From: an uncultured bacterium
Lineage (GTDB): Bacteria > Bacteroidota > Bacteroidia > Bacteroidales > Marinifilaceae
Direction: 5' to 3'
Assembly (NCBI GenBank): GCA_905216195.1
Contig: CAJMSX010000081.1
Location: forward strand, 1 to 10,604
DNA: 10,604 nucleotides
This document shows positions 1-5,753 of the stretch, piece by piece (the first letter of the stretch is position 1; each line of letters starts with the position of its first letter). The notes under the pieces are model-generated. The model ran no database searches, was not told the DNA's origin, and saw only the letters and a list, made by a program, of their open reading frames with translations. The position numbers were made by a program, and so were the translations under genes.

Positions 1-284
1 AACTGCCCTCCGGTTTTGTAGCTCAAATTCGTGACAGAAGCGGTTTGGCATTGTATGAAGGATTAGGCATTTTAAACTGTGCTGGTACAATCGATGCCGA
101 TTACCGGGGTGAAATAGGTATTATTGTTGTTAATTTATCCGGTAAAGCCGTTTGTATCCGGGATGGTGACAGAATATGTCAAATGGTTATTAACCAAGTG
201 GAACAAGCAGAATGGCTGGAAGTGGAAGAATTAGGAACAACGGAAAGAGGGGAAGGCGGGTTCGGACATACCGGTAAACAATGA
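1..284 (+). CDS. dut: dUTP diphosphatase (dUTPase), C-terminal part, 5' end outside window
   Basis: Hydrolyses dUTP to dUMP and pyrophosphate, which keeps uracil out of DNA and feeds dTMP synthesis; a cytosolic homotrimer in this family. The first complete codon is at base 3 and 93 residues are visible, roughly the last two thirds of a ~145-residue protein. Four of the five conserved motifs are present: motif 2 as DRSGLA (the usual leading Pro is Asp here), motif 3 as GTIDADYRGEI with the catalytic Asp and the uracil-contacting Tyr, motif 4 as GDRICQMV, and the flexible C-terminal motif 5 as RGEGGFGHTG, with the Arg and Phe that close over the nucleotide. The frame ends in TGA at 282-284, 27 bases before the next gene, consistent with co-transcription. 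Identification is secure; only the N-terminus and motif 1 are missing, because of the window edge. Confidence 0.96.
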   Translation, partial: LPSGFVAQIRDRSGLALYEGLGILNCAGTIDADYRGEIGIIVVNLSGKAVCIRDGDRICQMVINQVEQAEWLEVEELGTTERGEGGFGHTGKQ

Positions 285-311
285 TATTATATAGGGATTA
301 GAGACAGGGAT

Positions 312-2036
312 ATGAAAAAAATGTGGATGCTTTTTTTTCTCCTTTTTTTAACAGCCTATGCATTCGGCGATGAGAAAAAAAAGGAAAAAGGTTGTGACGA
401 TTTAGATGAAAAAACGCGTTTGGAATTCGAATATGCTTTCCAGGAAGGAGTGAGGTGCCGGATTACCGGTAATTTTCAGGAAGCGATGGGGTGGTATACC
501 AATTGTTTGAAAATTTGTCCTCAGAGTCCCGTGGTGAAATATGAAATGGCGGGGATCTTGATGTTGAATGAAAATTACAACGAAGCTTTGCAGCTGATCC
601 GGGAAGCGGTAGAAGGCAATCCGAATAATTTGTGGTATAAATTATTATTAGCCAATGTATTACAAAAAAAATCCATGATAGATGAGGCTTGTAAGGTATA
701 TGCCGACATCATTTCGAAATATCCGGATCGGGAAGAATTTTATTTGATTGAAGCTAATCTATACGCTTCGGTGGAGAAATGGCAACAGGCGATAGACGTA
801 TACGATCGGTATGAGAAACATTACGGTATTACGGAACCCGCCAGCATTGAAAAAATTAAATTATATACCAAACTGGATAATGTAAAGAAAGCTTCTGCTG
901 AGTTGTTGAAACTGATCCGGAAATATCCGGAAAAAAACGAGTATTTAAGTTTACTGGCCGAACTGTATTTCAATTACAACGAAGACAAAAAGGGGTTGGA
1001 AATATTGAATAAAATACTGAAAGTGGAGCCGGACAATGGTTTTGTACATTTTTACCTTGCCGATTATTACCGGGACAAAAAACAACCTGCTTTGGCCGAG
1101 CAGCACATGCAGAAAGCTTTGTTGAGTGATGAAATCGATAATTCTTATAAAGTTCAGTATATTTTACGCTTAATTTTGAGCGGTGATTCCGTTAAGGTCT
1201 CTGAAGCCCAGCTGGATTCTTATATGAATTTACTGATGGGTAAATATAGCGATGATTTATCGGTCCGCGCTTTGCATTCCGACTTTTTAAAAAAAGATCA
1301 TAAATTGCAGGAAGCCCGCGGAGAATTGGAATTTATTTTGGAAAGGGATAAGAACAATTACGCTATTTGGGAAGAATTGCTATTGTTGTGTAATGAAATG
1401 ATGGATACCGTCTGCATGTATAATAAGAGTGTGGAAGCTATCCGCTATTTTCCCGATCAGCCTTTGCCTTATGCGCTGGCGGGAGTTTCATTACTCATGC
1501 AGGAAAAATACGGAAAAGCGGTGGATTATTTCGGAAAGGGAGTAAAACTGACGGACGGTTTGCCCCGGTTAAAAGCCCAATTCTGGTCGTATTTAGCAGA
1601 GTGTTATTATAAATTGGACAGTGTGGATATGGCTTTTCGGATGTTTGACAATGTGTTGAGCATCAGTCCTGACGATGCGATGGTGTTGAATAATTATGCT
1701 TATTACCTTTCTTTGAGAAATGAAAGGCTGGCTAAAGCGGAAGATATGAGTTCCCGGGCCGTATTGCTGGAACCGGAAAACGGTACTTACCTGGATACCT
1801 ATGCTTGGGTACTTTACATGCGCAAAGATTATTCCCAGGCGCTTTATTATATGAAATCGGCTATGGAGTATACTCCACAGCCTTCCGGGGTGTTATACGA
1901 ACATTACGGGGATATTTTATATAAAAACGGGGAAGAAGAAAAAGCCCGTGAAATGTGGAAAAAAGCTTTGGAAATGAATGATAAGGAAGTGAGTGAACAT
2001 TTGAAAGCCAAAATTTCCGGAGAATTTAAATTTTAG
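312..2036 (+). CDS. Secreted TPR-repeat protein
   Basis: A 574-residue protein with an N-terminal Sec signal peptide: Lys at 2-3, hydrophobic stretch at 4-18, likely cleavage near AYAFG/D (15-20). There is no lipobox, so a soluble periplasmic protein is likely. The rest is almost entirely helical tetratricopeptide repeats; clear TPR-like units lie near residues 41-70 (GNFQEAMGWY), 75-105 (ENYNEALQLI), 108-138, 143-172, 210-240, 243-270, 385-413 (EKYGKAVDYF), 425-453 (DSVDMAFRMF), 493-521 (KDYSQALYYM) and 528-556 (EEEKAREMWK). Such arrays are protein-interaction scaffolds, and no catalytic domain is visible. It sits between dut and an outer-membrane lipoprotein gene whose ATG follows 7 bases after its stop, so a shared envelope role with the next two genes is inferred. 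The ATG at 312 is chosen because it gives the signal peptide. The specific partner is unknown. Confidence 0.88.
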   Translation: MKKMWMLFFLLFLTAYAFGDEKKKEKGCDDLDEKTRLEFEYAFQEGVRCRITGNFQEAMGWYTNCLKICPQSPVVKYEMAGILMLNENYNEALQLIREAVEGNPNNLWYKLLLANVLQKKSMIDEACKVYADIISKYPDREEFYLIEANLYASVEKWQQAIDVYDRYEKHYGITEPASIEKIKLYTKLDNVKKASAELLKLIRKYPEKNEYLSLLAELYFNYNEDKKGLEILNKILKVEPDNGFVHFYLADYYRDKKQPALAEQHMQKALLSDEIDNSYKVQYILRLILSGDSVKVSEAQLDSYMNLLMGKYSDDLSVRALHSDFLKKDHKLQEARGELEFILERDKNNYAIWEELLLLCNEMMDTVCMYNKSVEAIRYFPDQPLPYALAGVSLLMQEKYGKAVDYFGKGVKLTDGLPRLKAQFWSYLAECYYKLDSVDMAFRMFDNVLSISPDDAMVLNNYAYYLSLRNERLAKAEDMSSRAVLLEPENGTYLDTYAWVLYMRKDYSQALYYMKSAMEYTPQPSGVLYEHYGDILYKNGEEEKAREMWKKALEMNDKEVSEHLKAKISGEFKF

Positions 2037-2043
2037 CGGATCC

Positions 2044-2895
2044 ATGATCAGGTACTTGTTGTTGATTTTTGCAGTTTGTTGTTTGTTTTCCTGTCGTTCA
2101 GTTAAAAAAGCGGTGGTCCGGAAAGAAGTGCCGGCCATAACAGAAGGAAAATTGTTGAAAAATATAGACTCACAGGAACTGGAATACAGGAGTTTGTATT
2201 GCAAAAGATTGGATGTTTCCTTGAATGTGAACGGGAAAAACAATAATGTTAAGGCGGTTTTAAAGATCAAGCGGGACAGTTTTATCTGGATATCGGCCAC
2301 TGCTTCTTTCGGTATAGAAGTGGGCAGGATTTTATTGACTCCGGATAGCGTGAAGTTCGTGGATACCTATCATAAAAAATATTTTGTGTCGGATTACAGT
2401 TATTTTTATGATAAATACGGGATTAAAACCGGTTACGAATGTTTTCAGAAATTATTGACGAATGTTTTTTTCAATCTGGAAAGTTGTAACGGAAACGAAT
2501 CGAAAAATAAAAAATTCAAATTCGATAAGACGGCTGAATATTATGTTCTTTCGAATATTCAGGAAAGAGCGATTAACCGGAAGTTGAGAAAATATTTTAG
2601 GAAAAGACAGAAAAATAAAGAGGTGGCTTTGGTGCTGCAGCAAATTTACATTGATCCGGAATTCTTTCGTCCCGTGAAACTGATTTTGCAGGATTTGGAC
2701 GAAGATACCGGAATAAGTGCGACTTACAGTAACTTTAAAAATTACGAAGGAAAAATTTTTCCGGAAAATTTGTTGTTTAGTCTGACCTTTGACGATAATA
2801 AGATTAAATTGGGGCTTCGGTTTACCAAATTGGAGTTTGACGGTGAAGTTAGGCCGAATTTTCGGATACCGCTCAAATATAAAAAAATGGACTGA
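2044..2895 (+). CDS. DUF4292 family lipoprotein
   Basis: A 283-residue predicted lipoprotein. The N-terminus MIRYLLLIFAVCCLFSC has a short hydrophobic core and a lipobox LFSC, so Cys17 should be lipidated after signal peptidase II cleavage and the protein anchored in a membrane, most likely the outer membrane. The body is rich in beta-strand patterns. The segment at residues 79-107, around FIWISATASFGIEVGRILLT and the following DSVKFVD, is what I recognise as typical of DUF4292, a Bacteroidota family that I recall as related to the LolA/LolB lipoprotein-carrier fold (recollection, not tested). A basic stretch at 169-183 (RKLRKYFRKRQKNKE) is notable. It starts 7 bases after the TPR gene stop and lies 32 bases before the EnvC-like gene, so the three are probably one transcript. 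A role in lipoprotein or envelope assembly is inferred; no enzyme motif is visible. Confidence 0.85.
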   Translation: MIRYLLLIFAVCCLFSCRSVKKAVVRKEVPAITEGKLLKNIDSQELEYRSLYCKRLDVSLNVNGKNNNVKAVLKIKRDSFIWISATASFGIEVGRILLTPDSVKFVDTYHKKYFVSDYSYFYDKYGIKTGYECFQKLLTNVFFNLESCNGNESKNKKFKFDKTAEYYVLSNIQERAINRKLRKYFRKRQKNKEVALVLQQIYIDPEFFRPVKLILQDLDEDTGISATYSNFKNYEGKIFPENLLFSLTFDDNKIKLGLRFTKLEFDGEVRPNFRIPLKYKKMD

Positions 2896-2910
2896 CACTT
2901 ATTTTCAGTC
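2890..2910 (+). repeat. Small inverted repeat at the DUF4292 stop codon
   Basis: GACTGA (2890-2895) and TCAGTC (2905-2910) are exact reverse complements separated by 9 bases. The left arm contains the TGA stop, and the heptamer CACTTAT occurs at both 2896 and 2910. No T-run follows, so it does not look like an intrinsic terminator. It may be a minor mRNA structure in the 32-base gap, or chance. Confidence 0.25.
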
Positions 2911-2927
2911 ACTTATATACATCAGAG

Positions 2928-4112
2928 ATGAAAGTAATACGCATGATCCTATTATTTTTTCTGGTTTTGCCAGGAATAGTGGGGGCTCAGTCTATCCAAA
3001 CTATCCGGAAGGAAAAAGAAAAGAGCGAAAAAGAGATTATTTACCTGAATAAATTGTTAAACGAAACCCAGAATAGTAAGACGGTTTCGACGGGCCGTCT
3101 TCAATTATTGAGGAAAAAAATTACGCAAAGTAAACGCTTACTTTTGTCCTTGAACCAGGAAGTAAAATACCTGGAAAATCAAATTGATGGAAATAGAAAA
3201 CGAATAGGGGAACTGACGGCCGAAAAAAAAACGGTATTGGATCTGTACGCTAAGCTGATTTATGGTCTCTGGAAGAAGAGAGATAAAACCCATAAGTTGA
3301 TGTTCATTTTTTCTGCTTCCGATTTTAATCAGGCTTACAAGCGGTACCGGTATTTTGAACAAATTCAATCCTACTCCCGGAAACAATTGGTTTTGATTAA
3401 TCAGCTCAACGATTCCTTACAGGTGAAAAATCAAAATCTGCAAAAGTTGGTGCGAGCTAAAAACAGTTTGTTAGACGATCTGAATCGAAAAAATCAGGAT
3501 TTAGCCCTTCAGCAAAATGCGGAAAATCGTTTGGTGAAGGAATTGCAGCAAAAAGAGAAGGAAATTACTAAGAAACTAAAAATTCAGAAAAAAAACCGGG
3601 AAAGGTTAACCCGGGAATTAAACAAATTAATAGCAGCCCAAGCTAAAAAATCCGGCGGTTCTTCCGGTGTATATAAGATGACGCCCGAAGAAACTTTGTT
3701 ATCCGAGGACTTTGAAAAAAATAAAGGTAAGTTACCCTGGCCGGTCACTCAAGGAATTATTTCTGAAAAATTCGGTATTAAAGTTCATCCGGTTTATAAG
3801 CGGGTAAAAATAGAGAATATAGGCATCAGTATTACTACGCTGAAGAATGCCGATATCCGGTCTGTGTTCAATGGAGTGGTGGTGGAAATTTTATTTATGC
3901 CGGGTTTCAATAACGTAATTATTGTACGCCATGGAAGTTACATGACTGTTTATTCCAATCTGGTGGACGTAAATGTAAAGAAGGGAGATAAAGTACTTAC
4001 CAAACAGGTGATTGGGAAAGTGGCTTATACTAACGAAGAAGGCAGTATATTGAATTTTCAGGTGTATAAAGATGCCTTGAGGCTGGATCCGGAACTTTGG
4101 CTGGCTCATTAA
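2928..4112 (+). CDS. EnvC-like murein hydrolase activator: coiled coil plus degenerate LytM/M23 domain
   Basis: A 394-residue secreted protein. Residues 1-20 form a signal peptide (cleavage likely at IVGA/QS). Residues 22-110 and 140-240 are long charged heptad-like stretches predicted to form coiled coils, as in EnvC. Residues 268-394 are a LytM/peptidase M23 fold, starting with LPWPVTQGIISEKFGIKVHP. The catalytic ligands are gone: the HxxxD motif reads NIGIS (Asn297, Ser301), the HLHFEV motif reads ILNFQV (Ile374, Asn376), and the usual YxHL is YSNL (Asn344). In E. coli, EnvC is also a degenerate LytM protein, and it activates the amidases AmiA and AmiB at the division septum under FtsEX control. 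By analogy this product should be periplasmic and non-enzymatic, opening an amidase partner encoded elsewhere. It is the last gene of the dut cluster. Many automated annotations would call it a peptidase, which the missing residues argue against. Confidence 0.9.
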   Translation: MKVIRMILLFFLVLPGIVGAQSIQTIRKEKEKSEKEIIYLNKLLNETQNSKTVSTGRLQLLRKKITQSKRLLLSLNQEVKYLENQIDGNRKRIGELTAEKKTVLDLYAKLIYGLWKKRDKTHKLMFIFSASDFNQAYKRYRYFEQIQSYSRKQLVLINQLNDSLQVKNQNLQKLVRAKNSLLDDLNRKNQDLALQQNAENRLVKELQQKEKEITKKLKIQKKNRERLTRELNKLIAAQAKKSGGSSGVYKMTPEETLLSEDFEKNKGKLPWPVTQGIISEKFGIKVHPVYKRVKIENIGISITTLKNADIRSVFNGVVVEILFMPGFNNVIIVRHGSYMTVYSNLVDVNVKKGDKVLTKQVIGKVAYTNEEGSILNFQVYKDALRLDPELWLAH

Positions 4113-4235
4113 ATCCGAAGGATTTCAGGTACATTTCGGCTAAAAGGGAAACCAAGTTTCAGTATAAGGAGTCAAAAAGTTTTTACTTTCATGCGTCGGC
4201 AGGATTTTAAACTCCTTTCTCTGTTATCTTAATTT

Positions 4236-4251
4236 TTGGATGATCATCCAA
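4236..4251. repeat. Perfect 16-bp palindrome, possible operator or weak terminator stem
   Basis: TTGGATGATCATCCAA reads the same on both strands. As RNA it could fold into a 6-bp stem with a GATC loop, followed by TTTTG, which would be a weak intrinsic terminator about 125 bases after the EnvC-like stop. As DNA it could be a dimeric-regulator site. It lies 19 bases upstream of the TAAATTTG promoter-like octamer. The sequence does not decide between these. Confidence 0.4.
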
Positions 4252-4604
4252 TTTTGAATGATAGAACCGCTAAATTTGGTTGTATCTGAAAATAATTTTC
4301 CTCTTATGAACATTCTAAGGATTTAGAAATAAGTCATCTATACTTTAGTTTGTATAAAGGGCTCCTTGTAAATTAAAATTCTGCTTTAAAAAAATTTTAA
4401 ATTTAAAAATATTCTTACTAATCTTACCTAATGAAAAAAGACCTATAAGCTTAAATTATGTTGTAAATTATTAAAAATAATATAATTTTTTACGAAAATA
4501 TAATCTATTCCTGGTAAGGTATTAAATTTAAAATACATTAATGAAAGTTAATTAGTATCATAAAATAATCGGATCAATAAATGTATAATCGAGGATTTAA
4601 GTGT

Positions 4605-4629
4605 TTTTTCCGGGAATTATCGGGAAAAA
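4605..4629 (+). repeat. Hairpin in the AT-rich intergenic region
   Basis: TTTTTCC (4605-4611) and GGAAAAA (4623-4629) are reverse complements around an 11-base loop, GGGAATTATCG. The loop could pair slightly further (CCG with CGG) if one G is bulged. It lies about 75 bases upstream of the first small ORF. The A/T-rich stem flanks give it a bidirectional-terminator look, but no strong U-tract follows on the + strand. Low confidence that it is functional. Confidence 0.25.
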
Positions 4630-4692
4630 TTTAAGAAAAAATAAAGAGAATAAATTTTAAAATAAGAAAAAAGAAGGAGTAAAAATTTCTAG

Positions 4693-4717
4693 ATCGATTT
4701 TTATGTTGAAAATCGAT
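4693..4717 (+). repeat. Perfect 9-bp inverted repeat with an ATG in its loop
   Basis: ATCGATTTT (4693-4701) and AAAATCGAT (4709-4717) are exact reverse complements around a 7-base loop, TATGTTG. The loop contains the ATG (4703-4705) of the 66-codon ORF. An AAGGAG at 4674-4679 lies just 5' of the stem, 23 bases before the ATG, which is too far for normal ribosome binding on an unfolded message. The structure could expose or mask the start, or the DNA could be a regulator site; both are inference. Confidence 0.45.
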
Positions 4718-4903
4718 GAAATTGATATTTCAAAATTAATTGCTAATTTCGTTATCGCGGGAGAAGTTATTTGTTTTGCTTCCCGTGCTTGTTTTAAGGT
4801 GCGAATCTGGTCAGGAAGGAGAATGGATAAGTGGAACGGGATTTCGGATGAATATTTCCGGGGAATTTATTCGGTTTTGCCGGATTCTTTGAAAGAAAGA
4901 TAA
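4703..4903 (+). CDS. Small hypothetical protein, 66 residues
   Basis: I do not recognise this protein. Starting at ATG 4703 it gives 66 residues: an acidic start (MLKIDEIDISK), a moderately hydrophobic stretch at about 12-32 (LIANFVIAGEVICFASRACF) that contains one Glu and so is a poor membrane helix, then a basic, aromatic part (VRIWSGRRMDKWNG, 33-46) and a C-terminus ending in VLPDSLKER. Codon choice (GAT, GAA, CCG, CGG, TCG) resembles the surrounding genes, which favours real or recently real coding. Against it are the poor Shine-Dalgarno placement, the AT-rich surroundings and the lack of any known domain. In-frame stops follow at 4901-4903 and again at 4907-4909. It may be an orphan gene, the remnant of a longer one, or a chance ORF. 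Confidence 0.35.
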   Translation: MLKIDEIDISKLIANFVIAGEVICFASRACFKVRIWSGRRMDKWNGISDEYFRGIYSVLPDSLKER

Positions 4904-4921
4904 CTATGAAAAGTAAGAGGA

Positions 4922-5110
4922 ATGGTTTTAGAAAATCGGTGTAGCGAGGGAAAAATGAAAAAAAATTTTTTAAGATCCGGAGGAAAAACGGGAATAAAAA
5001 GGGAGAAGAACAACTTTTTTGAAGTTTCGTTAAAAGAAAAAAGAGAAGAAAGAAAGTCGTCTGCCGGGAAACCGACGGAGTTTCTGGCATCTATTTTGCT
5101 TATTAAATAG
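4922..5110 (+). CDS. Small hypothetical basic protein, up to 62 residues, doubtful
   Basis: This frame begins 18 bases after the previous small ORF and is in the same frame. ATG 4922 gives 62 residues; an internal ATG at 4955 would give 51. The product is strongly basic and low in complexity (KKNFLRSGGKTGIKREKNN, then KEKREERK), ending in a short hydrophobic tail FLASILLIK. The DNA is a purine-rich run on the + strand, which by itself tends to avoid stop codons, so the open frame could be a composition effect. No domain is recognised. It is listed because it is one of three consecutive same-strand small ORFs that together cover nearly all of 4703-5358. Confidence 0.2.
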   Translation: MVLENRCSEGKMKKNFLRSGGKTGIKREKNNFFEVSLKEKREERKSSAGKPTEFLASILLIK

Positions 5111-5127
5111 GTATTATTTTTTTAATT

Positions 5128-5358
5128 ATGTTATTTATGGAGTTTTGTAACGTTTCGGTCGTTAAAAAATTTTTCCGAAAAAGCGAAGCAGTGAAAGATC
5201 GGTTAGAAGTTCGGATGCCTGTGAAAAGATCCGAATTTCCGGATGTATTTTTTAGAAACGGTTACAGAGAGTCCGGGGTGAAGGCATTGAATTTAAACAG
5301 ATGTCCTTCGTTTCAGTATTTATGTTATAATAATTATATTAAACTTGGTGATGAATAA
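5128..5358 (+). CDS. Small hypothetical protein, 76 residues, overlapping the next gene
   Basis: I do not recognise this protein. ATG 5128 gives 76 residues; a second ATG at 5137 is possible. The sequence is mixed in character (for example VKKFFRKSEAVKDRLEVR, then SEFPDVFFRNGYRESG) with three Cys (7, 60 and 67) and a C-terminus rich in Tyr and Asn (YLCYNNYIKLGDE). No signal peptide, membrane helix or known motif is seen. Its end overlaps the start of the RsbW-like gene in ATGAATAA (5351-5358): that gene's ATG precedes this frame's TAA. Such overlap is typical of translational coupling and is the main reason to take the ORF seriously. Codon choice is similar to the neighbours. The same bases must also hold any promoter for the downstream cluster, which may explain the AT-rich 3' end. 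Confidence 0.3.
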   Translation: MLFMEFCNVSVVKKFFRKSEAVKDRLEVRMPVKRSEFPDVFFRNGYRESGVKALNLNRCPSFQYLCYNNYIKLGDE

Positions 5359-5749
5359 ATTGAAGTTATCGATTTCGTCTGAAATCGGAAATATTGTTAA
5401 AGTTGAAAATTTTATCGAAAGTTTTGTGGGTACTTTCGATTTGAAACCTGAGTTGTTCGGGAATATCAGTTTGACTGTAATCGAAGCGGTCAATAATGCG
5501 ATTGTTTCCGGAAATAAATGCTCGGCCGATAAAGAAGTTTGTGTAGAAGCGTGGAAAGATGACGGTCGTTTTTATGTATCTGTCGAAGATGAAGGAGCAG
5601 GTTTCGATTACACCTACATTCCGGATCCTACACTTCCTGATAATTTAGTTAAGGATGCAGGTAGGGGTTTATATGTAATGAAAACGCTTTCCGACGAACT
5701 ATGCTTTGAGAAAAACGGGGCGAAAGTGACCCTGATTTTCAATTTATAA
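5351..5749 (+). CDS. Stand-alone GHKL ATP-binding protein, RsbW/SpoIIAB-like
   Basis: A 132-residue single-domain HATPase_c_2 protein of the anti-sigma-factor serine kinase type. The Bergerat ATP-binding motifs are all visible: the N-box EAVNNAIVSGN (45-55), the G1 box DEGAGFD (80-86) and the G2 box GRGLYVM (104-110), followed by a final strand (AKVTLIFNL). In the RsbW/SpoIIAB family such proteins bind a sigma factor and phosphorylate an STAS-domain antagonist, but no antagonist or sigma gene is in this window, so the partner is unknown. I chose ATG 5351 over the in-frame TTG 5345 and GTG 5348 because it starts the conserved domain naturally and overlaps the upstream stop. The ybeY ATG follows the stop by 4 bases, so the two are co-transcribed. 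I recall this gene beside ybeY and mnmG in other Bacteroidota. Confidence 0.88.
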   Translation: MNKLKLSISSEIGNIVKVENFIESFVGTFDLKPELFGNISLTVIEAVNNAIVSGNKCSADKEVCVEAWKDDGRFYVSVEDEGAGFDYTYIPDPTLPDNLVKDAGRGLYVMKTLSDELCFEKNGAKVTLIFNL

Positions 5750-5753
5750 GGAT

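Larger units (their letters stand above)
4113..4702. other. AT-rich region with no recognisable gene
   Basis: About 590 bases separate the EnvC-like stop from the first small ORF, with no convincing reading frame on either strand. Base composition falls sharply: my hand count at 4381-4560 gives 30 G/C in 180 bases, against about 48% in a sample of mnmG. It contains a short inverted repeat straddling the previous stop (AAATCC-GAA-GGATTT, 4111-4125), a 16-bp palindrome (4236-4251) and a hairpin at 4605-4629. One exact match to the Bacteroides -7 promoter consensus TAnnTTTG is TAAATTTG at 4271-4278, but the nearest upstream TTTG (4253-4256) is spaced too closely for a standard -33 box. No tRNA, riboswitch, 6S, SRP, RNase P or tmRNA signature was recognised. 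It may hold the terminator of the upstream cluster and the promoter of the downstream one. Confidence 0.6.

Noticed and set aside
1917..2300. 127-codon - strand frame, and a 148-codon one at 2452-2898
   Set aside because: Both lie antisense to the well-supported TPR and DUF4292 genes and show composition-driven Phe/Lys/Asn-rich sequence without motifs.
2789..3052. 87-codon + strand frame bridging DUF4292 and the EnvC-like gene
   Set aside because: It overlaps the 3' end of one supported gene and the signal peptide of the next in another frame; it is a shadow.
4111..4125. AAATCC-GAA-GGATTT inverted repeat at the EnvC-like stop as an intrinsic terminator
   Set aside because: The stem is short and is not followed by a T-run (CAGGTACATT follows), so there is no basis for calling termination.
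4271..4278. TAAATTTG as a confident promoter
   Set aside because: It fits TAnnTTTG exactly, but the nearest upstream TTTG is only 14 bases away, shorter than the usual spacer of about 19, and no gene follows for over 400 bases. It is mentioned in the region entry only.
4113..4702. AT-rich stretch as a chromosomal origin, given the parS-like site 3.5 kb away
   Set aside because: I searched by eye for DnaA boxes (TTATCCACA or close) and found none in the stretch; the only near match (GGTGGATAA, around 7560) is inside mnmG coding sequence. dnaA and dnaN are absent.
4794..5090. 98-codon frame on the - strand
   Set aside because: It is a string of Phe, Leu, Ser and Pro produced by reading the purine-rich + strand backwards; no domain and no sensible start context.
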